Positions 12,673-24,777 of a DNA stretch of 64,000 bases are shown here, in pieces (position 1 is the first letter of the stretch; every line of letters begins with the position of its first letter). The DNA is from Strobilurus pachycystidiatus (lineage: Eukaryota; Basidiomycota; Agaricomycetes; Agaricales; Physalacriaceae). The DNA lies in contig JAHLMK010000005.1 of the NCBI GenBank assembly GCA_019915135.1, forward strand, positions 248,001-312,000, read 5' to 3'. A model generated the notes under the pieces. That model was not told the DNA's origin, searched no databases, and saw only the letters and a list, made by a program, of their open reading frames with translations. A program made the translations under genes and the position numbers.

Positions 12673-13042
12673 GGTTGGTGGTCAATGGCAAAGCCGGCGG
12701 CAGTTGCCGATCAAGGGCAATTGGGATTGCAAAGACAAACACCATGACGTTGACAAGATCAAAGCGCACTTCGTCGCGCACAGCGCCCTGCGCGACGCGC
12801 CAGATAACGCCGAATGATTTGTAGTACAATCGGACCCGATTCATCCAGAGCTTAAGATCGTTTGCTAAGGATGACCAGGATGGTACAGAGGATCGATGGA
12901 TCAAGGCCAAACCGCATGACCAGTGACCACAGCATCATAATTCAGTTCTGAACTACAAACAGTCTACTTAAAGTAGAACGCCGAGCTAACATAGGTATAT
13001 ACATAGATTGAAAGTATGTACAGCAGCACGCTTGAATTTAGA
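12673..13042. other. Intergenic: TFIP11 upstream region
   Basis: About 370 bp between the TFIP11 start and the methyltransferase stop, both on the minus strand. It should carry the TFIP11 promoter. No repeat or further gene was seen. Confidence 0.6.
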
Positions 13043-14320
13043 TTACAGACGAATTGCAAAGCCTGCACAATAGCAAGCCACAGGCTTCAGGCGGTTCAGA
13101 TTCAGTATCTCGGATTTCACATTTGCATACAGCACGTCAAGATCATCCGACCTAAACCCCTCTTCTTCAAGGAATGGACGTACAGAGTCCATGAATTGAC
13201 CGAACGCACGACGGTATCTATCCCCGAGAGTGCTGAGAGTCGCATTCGATGGCCAGTTTCCTATAGGCACGTTGATTGAATAAGGTCGAAATACAGAAAA
13301 TGTGCCGATTTGCATAAGCATATCGGGAATAGCGTTTGCAATGGGATGAAGACCGCGTCGGCTCAGAGTGCCGTTGAGCACCTCGTAAAAGCGACAGAAC
13401 TGGGGTGCATGGTTCCGTGGACTTGAGATACTAGTCGAATGGAAAGCGGGGAAACGAAGAAACTCCCCAAACAGAAATACTCCTCCGGGACGGAGGATGC
13501 GGCTTGCTTCTTGTAGGAGCAGACCGTAGTTGGCAATCTATGTTGACATTAGAGTGTGTACCTTCACGTCCTGATAGTGGGCTTGCTCACACTCATGGAG
13601 CAGTCTCTGGCATGGACAAGGTCCACGGTGCCGTCCCCAAATCTTGAGCGCTGTATTCAGATCCCATCAGCGTGGTGGAATTGGATAAGACGAGAATGAA
13701 TACCTCGCTGATGTCGTGCATTTCGAAGTTGACATTTTCCGGTGGGCGCCGCGTCGAGATTGGAACTATGTAGAGGTAAGATCGGAACAATGGCGGACGG
13801 TAAAATCAACGATGGGTGACCTAGACTTACCGATATCAAATCCGACGAATATGGCTTGAGGAAACTCGTCAGCCATCTCCAGTACCCTGTTTTCAATCAC
13901 TAGGTCGATGGGAGGACTCAAACTCAAGCTGAGAGGGACGCACCATTGACCGGAGCCACAACAGAAATCAACAACAACTTTACGACGGTCTGGGACTGGA
14001 GCTAGCTTATCCGCAACTGGTCCGACGTAGTTTCTGCCGATGATCTGTCGGAGAGCATCACTCTGAGTGGCCAAGCGCTGGAACAGTTGACATGAGGCAC
14101 ATGGTGCAGCGTTTTATGTTTACCATACCTGCTGCTCTGCGGTATCCACCGGTAACGGATACGGCGTCGTCGGCGAGGCATACAAAGAGTGAAAAAGTCT
14201 TCCATTGGCTTGTCTGAAGTAGTCCGGAAACTCGTCAGACGCTATCGACACCAGATCAGATTCGGTATCAGAGATGTCGTCGCTGTCGTCGTCGTCGAGT
14301 TGGCGAATGAGTCCAGGCAT
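13043..14320 (-). CDS. Class I SAM-dependent methyltransferase (about 332 aa)
   Basis: Six exons: 14320-14129, 14077-13944, 13886-13831, 13765-13704, 13650-13591 and 13537-13043, with phases that close exactly. The start is the ATG at 14320 (MPGLIRQLDDDDSDD). An acidic leader of about 60 residues precedes a Rossmann-type methyltransferase domain. Motif I is VVVDFCCGSGQW, motif II ends in FVGFDI, then NFEMHDIS, DGTVDLVHARDCSMS and ASRILRPGGVFLFGEFLRF. Similar proteins are numerous in agaricomycetes as methyltransferase-domain proteins of unknown substrate. Nothing nearby suggests a secondary-metabolite cluster, so I assign no pathway. Confidence 0.85.
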
Positions 14321-15040
14321 CGATAACAAGGGGAGGCTGCTGGTATGAACGAGAACGGCGTGAGCTTTATACCGAAGAGTCTGGCATGCGGAAGATGATC
14401 GTAAGGCAAGTGAATGGGCTATATCTCAGAAGTCAGAAGAGCTGCCAGCATCGGCACCATCCGTATGAAAGAAGCGGAGCCCGCAGACTAAGAGAAGTCA
14501 TTCGAGAGGACTACAATGCGCGAACAGTGAATGATGGTCTCGCGGCACCTAAATGTAACAGCCAGTCATTAATATGCCGCGCGCAAAGTTAAGCGCTCCT
14601 AGGCTTGATCGCAGTCATAACTGGATGATGAGGGCCAGACGGGGGGCCGCTTAGTATACCGTATACGCAGAGCCTGAGACATCTTGCTGCCTTTGGCGGC
14701 GCTTGACTCTCAGGACTCCCGTAAGCGAATTGGCAAGATGTGAGTCCGCTCCGGCTGGCCCAGGTACTTGGGTAGTACTGCAGTACTTACTTTCGGCACC
14801 TTCACCGTGTTCACGTTCACTTAGATGCCTGCCAGTCTATTCAGACTGTCTAGGCCAGTCTCTGCCAGTGTGACCAGTGACGGGTGTGTGACTGTCGGAA
14901 TCAGTAGAATCACGTGGTATCGGAGTGATGGCGGCGCATCCGATCACGTCTCCCTCTTCACCTCTGACTCTGTTCATCGACTGGGCGTCACCCTCAAATA
15001 TACACCACAGGACCAATCTCTACTTGTCTAGCAACGAAGC
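14321..15040. other. Divergent promoter region, methyltransferase and DNA polymerase
   Basis: About 720 bp between two outward-facing genes, so both promoters lie here. Reading frames on either strand are short and non-conserved. No tRNA, repeat or clear TATA element was recognised. Confidence 0.55.
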
Positions 15041-18000
15041 ATGAAGTCAGAGACAGAAATCTTCTTCAGTGAACAGGATCAACATATGAGTCTCGTGGAG
15101 GAGGACTTTCACGACTTCTTGTCGCGCCAAACACCCTCGGATGCACGGTCAGCGCGTTCAACACACGATTTCTTGATGAAGCTCAATGCTTCAGCAACAG
15201 ACCACCCGAAACCTTCTACGCCAACGCGTCCTCGGCTTCAACTCCTGTTCCAAGTACTGCGACTGTCCATGCGGCATCGGTACAGAACCCCATAACGCCG
15301 GGCGATGTGAATGATGATACAGACGGGCAGATGAATCTGGAAACCTTAAACCGGACTAGCTCCCCTAACCTTCGGTAGGCAATGTGACATCCAAATTGTG
15401 GCGTTTGCCTTCTAATCTCTATGTACAACAGTAAACGGACTGGAGACCCAACAACATCAAGCCCGTTGAAGACTAAGAAGGCTAGAAAAGCAAAGGAAAC
15501 AGCCACAACGTCCGGCATTTCTTTTTTGAGTATTTTCGTGACTTACGTTCCATCCAGGCAGCCAGAAATTATCGAACACCTATCTCCGAGAGCTGCGCGT
15601 TTGCAAGCCAGAAATAAGCCTGGGAAGGCAGCCAAATCAATACCTGTCGCATCATCCTCCACGCTGGATCCCAAGCCCTCGGTGGAAGCTGCTCCTGTGT
15701 ATGTCAGTATCTGCATCTGCCTGGGCGTCGACTGAACGTATTCTTAGGCTCTCTGCCCAACCTACAGTCCGCTTGACAGAGAAGTCACCGCGCCGAAAGG
15801 TTGCGTCGGAGAGTCCCGTTCCCCAATCCCCAAGTCACTCTCTGCAACGAGATGATGGTTCCAGCTTCCTTGAAGTTCATGTTGCGAGCCGCATAGCCAG
15901 ACATGCACGAAAGCAGGCTCAACCCCGAGTTCTCAAGGCTCCGGAAGTAAAGACCCCCCGTGATTCTTCACCTGCTGGACGCTCCGTAATTTCGATATCT
16001 TCAGCCTCGAGTCCTGCGTTGTCCCGCCCTTCATCCCCGAGTCCTCATAAAACTCAAGAAGGATCGAAACCGTCAAAAACGACACTGGTGACCAAACCGG
16101 CCAAGAAATTGGTCCCGAAGAAAGCCGCAAGCAAGCCAGGCAAGATTAAAATGACTCCGGAGAAGTATGCCCTGCACTTGTTAAAGAAGCGAGACGCAGA
16201 GGAGAGCGGCAAGGGGCAACCGGTAGTCCTGTTTCTGCGTGGGATGAACATTTTCTATTGTGGCGGTGAACACGGTACGGCAAGCGACACCACAATGCAA
16301 AGAATGGAACTCGTGAGTCACTTCTAATGGCTGTCGTTACGGCTGCGTTCTCACGATATATCAGCTTGTGAGATTCGGGGCAAACTTGCAGCCCACGTTT
16401 GATGCTAATATCGTCTCCCACATCATCGTCGGCGACCATGTCAAGCTCGGCGTCCTTCTGTCCAAGATTGGTCTCAAGTCATACGAAGAAATTCCAGATC
16501 GCATTCCGACGCTTAATTGGAATTGGGTTGCTCCAGGAGTATCGCCTGCTAAAAGAGGTGCAGATCCCGACAAGGTCATCACGCTACCGGAATATTGGAC
16601 TGTTAGCGCATACCCCCAGCGATTCAGGGCGGGTGAGGTTAAGCGTGACTCCGGTAGTGGGTCGGGGAAAAAACCTCTCATCAAAAGTACTAGCCACAAA
16701 CTGTATGTCGAGCCTTCTGCCAACTCTCATCTTACATTTAGCCGTCCACCAGGAGCTTTCGGGTCGACCACAGCAAAGATGATTTTGATTCTGGCGACGA
16801 GGACGACGAGGGCAACGGTGAAAACGTGGCAACCTCCTCCAACTTGCGCCAGACAGTGGTAAAGGATGTTGCGAATACAGTCCAGACTAGGCCGCAACAA
16901 GATGACCCATTGGCGCAGTTCTACGCTCAGGCTGCTGCCGAACACCATGAGCAGGTTCGTGCTTCTTTCTTGACATGACCTGCGCTCTTGCTAACTTTCA
17001 CAGTGGTCTCGCCATGGCGAAGTGACCGAAGATGAAACGGACGGCACAGAGTCGGACGTTAGCGAACCAGAGCCTGCCCCCAGTAACGCGAAAGGCGGAG
17101 GAAAACGAGTATGCCGCCTTCCATTGCGTGAATAGAGTTCTTCAGATTGACCCCTTTGTGTTACAGGGATTTGCATGCGACATTAAGGGATACCAACCCA
17201 GAACATGCGTCAACCAGGACATTGTCGACAAGGTGAAGTGACCTTCTTCTGAATCACATCGTTTTCGCTCAAGGCCCACAGTTGTCTGAGCTCATGGAAT
17301 TACACAAGGCAAAGCCCGGTCCAGAAGATCGATGGCGTGCCTTCACATACAGCAGAGGTAGGCCTCGACACATATATTTGCATGCTTCATAGAAGCTAGT
17401 CTAACTGTATAACCAATGAATGAACAGCCATTCGTACGCTCATGTCGTATCCCTCGCGGATCAAGTCATATAGTCAGGCAGTTGCTATCAAAGGCATCGG
17501 CAAAAAGACCGCGGAGAAGGTGCTTCCTGTATATTACCTCTTGACTAGCCGCATTCTCAATCCGCGACAACACCCAGATTCTGGAGATTGTCAACACAGG
17601 CGGCCTCCGCCGAATTGGCCACGAGAATACAGATGATGTCAAGGTGACTCGTATCTTCCAGGGAATTTACGGCGTCGGTACGTCGGTCTATACATACTGA
17701 TTTTGATATGCATCATATTCATGACGATTCTACAGGTCAGAAGACGGCTATTCAGTGGTACTCAAACGGCTGTCGAACCTTGGAGGACTTACGCACGGGG
17801 AAATGTGGTGTGAAACTCTCGGAGGCACAGCGTATTGGGGTGGAGAACTATGATGGTCTGTCCGCTCTTTCTCGTTCAGTCAACCTCTTTGTGACCTTCA
17901 CGATGTATCGCAGACATCAACTCGCGCATGCCACGAGATGAAGCCAAGGCCCTTTTCGAGCTGATTAAACCTATAGGTTCGTCTCTTTGGTTCAGTGAGA

Positions 18001-18787
18001 GTTGCGCTAACAATCTCCCCCAGCTCTTAATATCGACCCGAATCTCTTTGTCGAGATAATGGGAAGCTATCGAAGGGGCAAGGCTGATTGTGGCGATATT
18101 GACATCATGATAACGAGATGTCCTGACGATGGCAAGACGCATTCAGGTGAGGTGTCACACGACTATTAGATTGACTGTGTGCATGCTCAACGACCTAAAG
18201 GAGTGCTTGCTACGCTGCTGCAGAAACTGCACGATGTAGGAATCTTGACCGATGACTTGGCTCTTCCCGAAAACCCTTGGGACTTGGAAGCCATCTATCG
18301 TGGACTCTGCCATCTCCCGCAAGAGGGCTCACAGAAGCGGCGCATAGACTTCTTGACGGTTCCTTGGAAGTCAAGAGGCGCTGCTCTGTTATATTATACT
18401 GTGAGCATTTGTCAAAAAGTGATCCACATTTTGGTCTATGTTAAACGCCATCTTTTGACAGGGCGACGACATTGTGAGCATCCAAATCCTTATCACTGAA
18501 CGACGATTAACAAGGGCATACTCCAGTTCAACCGCGCCATGCGCCTCAAGGCTAACCATCGAGGATATTCATTAAACCAGAAGGGTCTTTACGAGGGCGT
18601 CGTTCGCGATCCTCGCAACCGAACCATCAAACTGAATACAGGTTGGTGATATTGCTTTGGAAGGAGCATCAAATTTAGAACGTTATCCGTAGGGACGCTG
18701 CTTGCCTCTGAAACCGAGGAGGAGATATTCAAGATACTGGAGGTGCCATACCAGGCTCCCCATGAAAGAGTGAGAAACTTTGCGTAG
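15041..18787 (+). CDS. Family X DNA polymerase, lambda/Pol4 type
   Basis: The gene has many short introns. Resolved 5' exons are 15041-15147, 15201-15374, 15432-15698, 15748-16312 and one beginning at 16365; later joints are approximate. Domain order is a Ser/Pro/Lys-rich N-terminus, then a BRCT domain (FLRGMNIFYCGGEHGT to VSHIIVGDHVKLGVL) and an acidic linker. Then comes the 8-kDa/fingers region with a helix-hairpin-helix (KGIGKKTAEK, YGVGQKTAIQWY). The polymerase core has MGSYRRGKADCGDIDIM with two metal-binding Asp, a third Asp in RRIDFLTV, and a C-terminal thumb ending HERVRNFA. This is the Pol lambda architecture, used for gap filling in base excision repair and non-homologous end joining in the nucleus. 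The coordinates of 3' introns are not all settled. Confidence 0.9.
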
Positions 18788-19097
18788 ATCATGGGCCCCC
18801 ATCTGGGGTTGGGATGACATCACGAAATTGTTCCAGTGGAATGTCCGGGGCTCGGGAGGCGCATAGGCGGAAACGGTGGTGGGAGGCGCGCGTAAGGACG
18901 AGAGGGATGGCGGAGTCTACTACATAGCACCAATCAGAATATGAATGCCCGCATAAGTACATCAATAATGCGCTGAGATTATCGAGTAGAATGGGCGGAC
19001 GCGGCGAGCAAGTTAAACGATGTGACGGCGTGACGGACCCAATCACTCTCTTCCCTCCCACCTCGATTTCCCTTCGTCGTGGGCGACGTCGGCCACC
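18788..19097. other. Intergenic: ROM2-type gene promoter
   Basis: About 310 bp between two plus-strand genes. The stretch before 19098 is pyrimidine-rich (CTCTTCCCTCCC), a common feature of fungal transcription start regions. No other feature was seen. Confidence 0.5.
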
Positions 19098-22000
19098 ATG
19101 GAAGGCGGCCCCGACAAGCGGCATGCGGCATATCAGTCGATATTTGGGCGCCCTGGACCCGGGCCAGCGCAAGCCCCGCCCCCACCACAATACTATCCTC
19201 AATATCATGACCGGCGGGCATCTTACATGCCCTGGCAGCAACAGATGCCCCAGAACGCGCAGTATATGCCCCGCCAACAGCCGCCGGCGCCATATGGATA
19301 CTCATATGCGCCGTCCGGGGCGTCGTTGGCGCCACCGTCGGTCGTCTCTCGAGCGAGATCAGTGCACAGTGGGCATCAGCCGATGGGCGTCATCAGTGCC
19401 CAGCCGTACGAGCCGCCAGATCCATCGCTCGACCCGTGGACGAATGCTGGATTAACCCCGGCCCAAGCCTATCAGGCGCAGGTATATCTGAATGCGCCTC
19501 AGCACATGCAGTCTTCGCCCGGTCCCAGTCGCTCTCCCGATCCTCCCAGGCTCGGCGTCCCCGTCGACAGCGGGCGTCTCAACATCGACTTTGCCAATCT
19601 CAGCGAGAACGCTGTCGACGACGGCAGCGAGCTCCCGTGGGTGTCTGGCAAGTCCTGTACGTCCGTTGCTCCTTCCGCGTGCATTCCTGATGCCCTCTCC
19701 GATAGCCCCACCGCCGCCTGCCTCCCACCGCTACTCCCAGGCGTCGCAGACATCCTCGGAGACACCTTATCCCCTGCACATCGACACGCGCAGCGCCCAG
19801 TCCATCCGCTCGTCCGTCACCAGCGCCTCGCCTTCCTCGTTTTCCATGATGGAACATGCCATTCCCGAAAACTCCATTCCCTCACGTCGGTCGTCAGAGT
19901 CCGCCAACACAATTCCGCGCGTACTGGGAGGTCCCCGCGTTCCAAAGACAACGCAGGACCGTTCCATGTCCATGTCATCTGCCTCGACACCATCCATCCG
20001 TCCGTCTTCTCGCCCGCCCATACCCCCTTTGAAAGAAGGAAGGAACTCCCCCAACTCCCTTCGCGTCACTCGCAAAACACCCATCGTCTACCCTGCACTC
20101 CTGTCTCGAGTCGCTGAGGCCTTCCGCGACCGCATCACAACAGGAGACCGAATAAAGGATGACCTTGAATACAAGGATGCATTCGACGGCCGGGAAGCTG
20201 TCGACAAGATCTCCTACATCATCAAGACCACCGATCGCAACTTGGCATTGCTCTTGGGACGTGCCCTTGATGCTCAAAAGTTCTTCCATGACGTGACGTA
20301 CGACCATCGGCTGCGCGACAGTCCCAACGAACTATACAGATTTCGGACCAAGCTTCCCAGTCCCTTCGTCAGTGGAGAGCTGGGTGCGGAAGGAACTGAA
20401 CCTATCATGCCCAAGATTCTGACGGCTCTTGATGATGACACAGATTCGGCTACACCGTCCCCATCTAATTCCATACCAACTCGTCCCCGGAAAGGTTCCG
20501 TCACTGCAGACGATGTTGAACTACCGTCCGGCGTTTTCACTCTTCTTACTGACTGTTACTCTCCGACATGCTCTCGCGACCAGCTTTGCTACAGTATAGC
20601 ATGTCCGCGACGTTTAGAACAGCAAGCACGTTTGAACATGAAGCCTCAACCAGGCCTATCGAAGCAGATCAGTCGAGAAAGTCTTGGCGACGCTCCGGAT
20701 GATGGCACCCTTTGGATCCATTCTGTGCCACAAGAAATTGTGAATAGCGTATCAGACATGGAGAAGCGCAGGCAAGAAGCCATAAACGAAGTCATATATA
20801 CCGAACGCGACTTTGTTCGAGATATGGAGTATCTTCGTGATGTACGTGTTGCATTCCATCATATGCCTCTCCCACCTCATACATTTGTATAGATCTGGAT
20901 CAAGCGCCTGCAAGAATCAGACGACATCATCCCTGCAGATCGAAAAACAACGTTCCTTGAACAGGTCTTTTGGAACGTGTTTGACATCATCGCGGTTAAC
21001 ACGCGACTACGGGATGCCCTCAGCAAGCGACAGAAATCATACGCTGTTGTGGAGAAGATCGGTGATATCCTCCGTGATGCCGTTCCCCATTTTGCTCCTT
21101 TCGTTTCGTACGGTGCACACCAGCTCTACGGCAAATACGAATTCGAAAAGGAGAAGAACTCAAATCCAGCATTTGCTGCGTTCGTTGAAACCACGGAGAG
21201 ACTGCCTGAATCGCGGAAACTTGAACTCAACGCGTATTTGACCAAACCGACTACTCGCCTAGCTCGGTACCCCCTTCTTCTGGAGGCTGTTCTGAAGCAG
21301 ACTCCAGAGGACAGCCCGGACAAGAAATTGCTACCAGAGGTCGTGGCGGAAATCCGTAGTTTCTTGACACGCGTGAACGAAGAGTCTGGAAAGACGGAGA
21401 ATAGGTTCAACTTGATTCAGCTTGAGCAGCAGTTGGACTGGAACAAGGAGCTCTATGTTGTTCGTCACGTCTTTTTACCTCTCAGTTGCCTGCTCACATT
21501 ACTTTAGCCACTTCGCCTGCAAGAAGAAGGTCGCCAAATGGTCTACAAGAGTGTCTTGAACAAGCGGGACGGCGAAATTCAGGTCTACCTCTTCGATCAT
21601 GCCCTTCTGTTCACGAAGCAGGTCAAGAACAAGCAGCATGAAGCGTTGCGTGTTTATCGTCGGGTCAGCCACTATTTTTATACTTCATCAGAGCCTCATT
21701 TGCTCAACGTTACCTAGCCTATACCCCTCGAACTTCTTCTCATAACCGCTTCGGACGATGTAACCAACAACGGCACTGTTCGCACGAAGCGAGGTCTAGT
21801 GAAGAAGAGTTCGTTCACTCGGGACTCTCGTATGCCTCTCACGTCTGCCATCACCGTCCGACCTCCGGAAGGCGCGAAGGGCCAGTACTGGGTCAACTTC
21901 ATCCACCTGGGACGCAAGTTCTACAACTTGTGCTTGTGGTCTAGCTCTGCAATGGGGCAGAAGAAGCTGGTTGAGCACATTTACCAACAGCAGCAGGCGA

Positions 22001-23475
22001 TGCGCGAGCGGTGCTACATTTTCGAGACTGTTCCGTTAAGTGAAGGGTTCTTTACCGGCGTGAACAAGGTCAACTGTGCTGCACCGATGAGCGGCGGAAG
22101 ACGCGTTGTTTATGGAACCAACGACGGCGTGTACGTGAGTGACCTGCGAGAGACGAATAAGGAGCCGGTCAAGGTGCTGGGCCTTCTAGACGTCGTACAG
22201 ATTGACGTTCTGGAGGAGTATGATCTACTCATCGTCCTTTCGGGTAGGTCGCGTCCTGTTTTGACGCGTTCATCACAATTGATGGCACACTTCACAGAGC
22301 GTCAAGTCATCACCTTCCCTTTGGATGCTTTGGATCCCATAGATCCAATGGCAGGCATGAAGCGCGCGAAACGAATATCATCCCATACGTCGTTTTTCAA
22401 AGCAGGGTTCTGTTTAGGAAAGATCCTCGTATGCATTGTCAAATCGACGCAGCTGTCGAGTACTTTCAAGACCCTGGAACCTATAGACCAAAACATCCGT
22501 GGACGGAATAAACCGACGTTCAAAAAGCTGCTGCAGGGTGGCAACGACACGCTCAAGATGTTCAGGGTAAGTCGCGGTGTGATGGTCCCCTTGATCGTCT
22601 GACTGAAGGCTTCATGTAGGAATTCTATATACCCGTCGAATCTACGTCGATCCATTACTTGAAGACGAAGATGTGTGTGGGGTGCTCTCGGGGCTTTGAG
22701 ATAGTGGATCTGGAGACGTTGGACACCCAAGGCTTGTTGGATCCCCACGATGCGGAGCTGGACTTTGTACGGAAGAAGGAGAACCTCAAGCCGATGGCTA
22801 TATATCGAATACAAAACGAGTTCCTTTTGTGCTACGACGGTACGTATCATCGCTTGCCTTCATCTTGACATCACTCATTTACATGACAGAGTTCGCTTTC
22901 TATGTCAATAAGACTGGACGTCGGTCACGAAAGGAATTCATGGTCACTTGGGAGGGTAATCCCACCGGCTTCGGTACGATTGTTGTATACCGTGCCTCTC
23001 TACCTGGCTCACCCCAATCTTAGCATTGCACGAGCCGTTTGTCCTGGCCTTTGAGCCGTCGTTCGTTGAGATTAGACATATCGAAACCGGGCAACTTTCT
23101 CAGGTCATACAAGGTTCTAATCTTCGACTTTTGTTTGCGGACAACCCACCGTCTGTCACAAACAATGGCGGCGTGGGCTACCATAATAATCTACATCACC
23201 AGCAGCACCATGGGTACGCGTTCGTCGACTGATATTGAACCCTTGACTGAGCGTCTTCTAGTTATCCGGGCTATGGGAGTCCGCATATGCATCAGCAACA
23301 GATGTACCACCCCAATATGAGCCAGCACAATTCGCTCAACCGGTACTCGCACCATGGTGTTGGCCGCGATGAGATTCTGATGGTTTCTGATGACCGAGTC
23401 CTGTCACTTCGTACTGCCGCTGGTCCACAGCGACTGTTGTCGGACAACGCATCGATGGTGTCGATTCCTCGGTGA
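19098..23475 (+). CDS. ROM2: Rho1 guanine nucleotide exchange factor, ROM2/TUS1 type
   Basis: Ten exons: 19098-19656, 19706-20841, 20893-21456, 21508-21663, 21718-22243, 22298-22566, 22620-22839, 22890-22973, 23024-23213 and 23262-23475, giving about 1305 aa. The N-terminus is rich in Pro, Gln and Tyr and low in complexity. A DEP domain follows (LLSRVAEAFRDRI to HDVTYDHRLRDSPNELYRF), then the fungal-conserved GVFTLLTDCYSPTCSRD block. The DH (RhoGEF) domain runs from about residue 545 (INEVIYTERDFVRDMEYL) through LTKPTTRLARYPLLL. A PH region (QVYLFDHALLFTKQVKNK) and a CNH domain (NCAAPMSGGRRVVYGTNDGV) follow. In yeast, the homologues activate Rho1 and so drive glucan synthesis and the cell-integrity MAP kinase pathway at the plasma membrane. 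The protein appears complete. Confidence 0.95.
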
Positions 23476-23911
23476 CGCCTTGTCTTTGCTTCGATGTTTT
23501 CGTTCATACATAGTGTTTATATTATCACATACCTGCTGTTGTTGTCTACATTGACCCACTCACACTTTGTTTTAGGATATATCTCAGTATCTGTATCATC
23601 AATCCTAAAATTATTTGGATTATACTACTTGGTCTTGGTGCTTGAAAGTTGAAAGCTTGTGAAGCTGAGAGGCGACGAAGATGTGGGACCAATGGGATTG
23701 ACTTCATATGCATAGTATGACTAATAGGGCAACGAACACTGTAGCTCTCACTTAAGCTTGGCGTCCTGGGCATCAGTTTGCATCCTTGACTTGCGTTAGT
23801 CTCCCTTAGTCAGGCTTCAATAAAGCCGCAACAAATGCCATCAGCGGACACGAAGGTCGTCATGCTTCTGCCGTTTAATTCAATTGGAACGCCTTGACCA
23901 CCACCACATCC
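23476..23911. other. Intergenic region after the ROM2-type gene
   Basis: About 435 bp containing the 3' flank of the RhoGEF gene and the promoter of the next small gene. No repeat or gene was recognised. Confidence 0.5.
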
Positions 23912-24572
23912 ATGCTTGTACGAGTGAGAATACCGGAACGATGGCAGCCACACATACCGCCGGCCCTCCTTGCTCTGCTCGCCGTTCTACACGCATTCTA
24001 CGTCTTCTCCGACCGCCTATCCCCCAATGTCAGCACGTCCATCCAGGCTTTCATCGTCGCCCAAATTTGCCGGCTAGCCTTTGTTCTCGTGGCACCCTAC
24101 TACGCTCTGTCCTACGCACACATCATAAAACGCTCAGAGCCCTCGCTGTCTGCGCGTCTGGTCGGGGATCTATTGGGCGTCAACATGATGCTATTAGCAG
24201 GCGACGTTCTGCGCCTGTTTTGGACGTGCAACAAAGAATTCTTTCTGCATGAAAACCATCATAGTACGCCCTTCCTTCCTTCCATTGCACAATCTTGTAT
24301 CCTGACGGACGTTCAGACCACCATCCCATATTATTCTACCGTCTATATTGTGCGCTGTGCCTGGAACTTGACCGTCCAATGTACTGACTGCCTCCTTCAC
24401 AGATTGCGTGCTCATCGGTGTACCGGTCTGCTGGGGACTATATATCATGTCCTGCTGGGACTATCAGATGGGCGGCCAGAGCCTCGTCTTCAGGCTCATT
24501 CCCTTCCGGCGGCGGGTGCGCCCCAGGGTGGTGGTTCCGCCAATCTCGCCGAAACCACCAGTCGTGCGATAA
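23912..24572 (+). CDS. Small multi-spanning membrane protein, unknown function
   Basis: The start is the ATG at 23912 (MLVRVRIPERWQPH). Exon 1 runs to about 24265 and carries hydrophobic stretches HIPPALLALLAVLHAFYVF, IVAQICRLAFVLVAPYYAL and LVGDLLGVNMMLLAGDVL. The last exon begins near 24403 with CVLIGVPVCWGLYIMSC and ends in a Pro/Arg-rich tail (VVVPPISPKPPVVR). The 137 bp between them may be one intron, or two introns with a small exon near 24315-24340 (HPILFY); both keep the frame. The predicted protein is about 170-180 aa with four membrane segments. I do not recognise the family. It sits in a plausible tandem after the RhoGEF but shows no functional link. Confidence 0.6.
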
Positions 24573-24777
24573 AAACATTGTAATGTGGGGATTTGTGGGC
24601 TGGAATGGAACAGACATCCTTGTATTACATAGTCACTTTCTCTGTATAATGCCTGTATCAACAATTCCTTTGCTGAGGGTCTCTGATGGTTAGCGGTGTG
24701 ATGGTTACTGTGGAATTATGCCTGGGTATGTATGTGTACATGCGATGGAACGATAACATATGTATATAGTAAAGCAT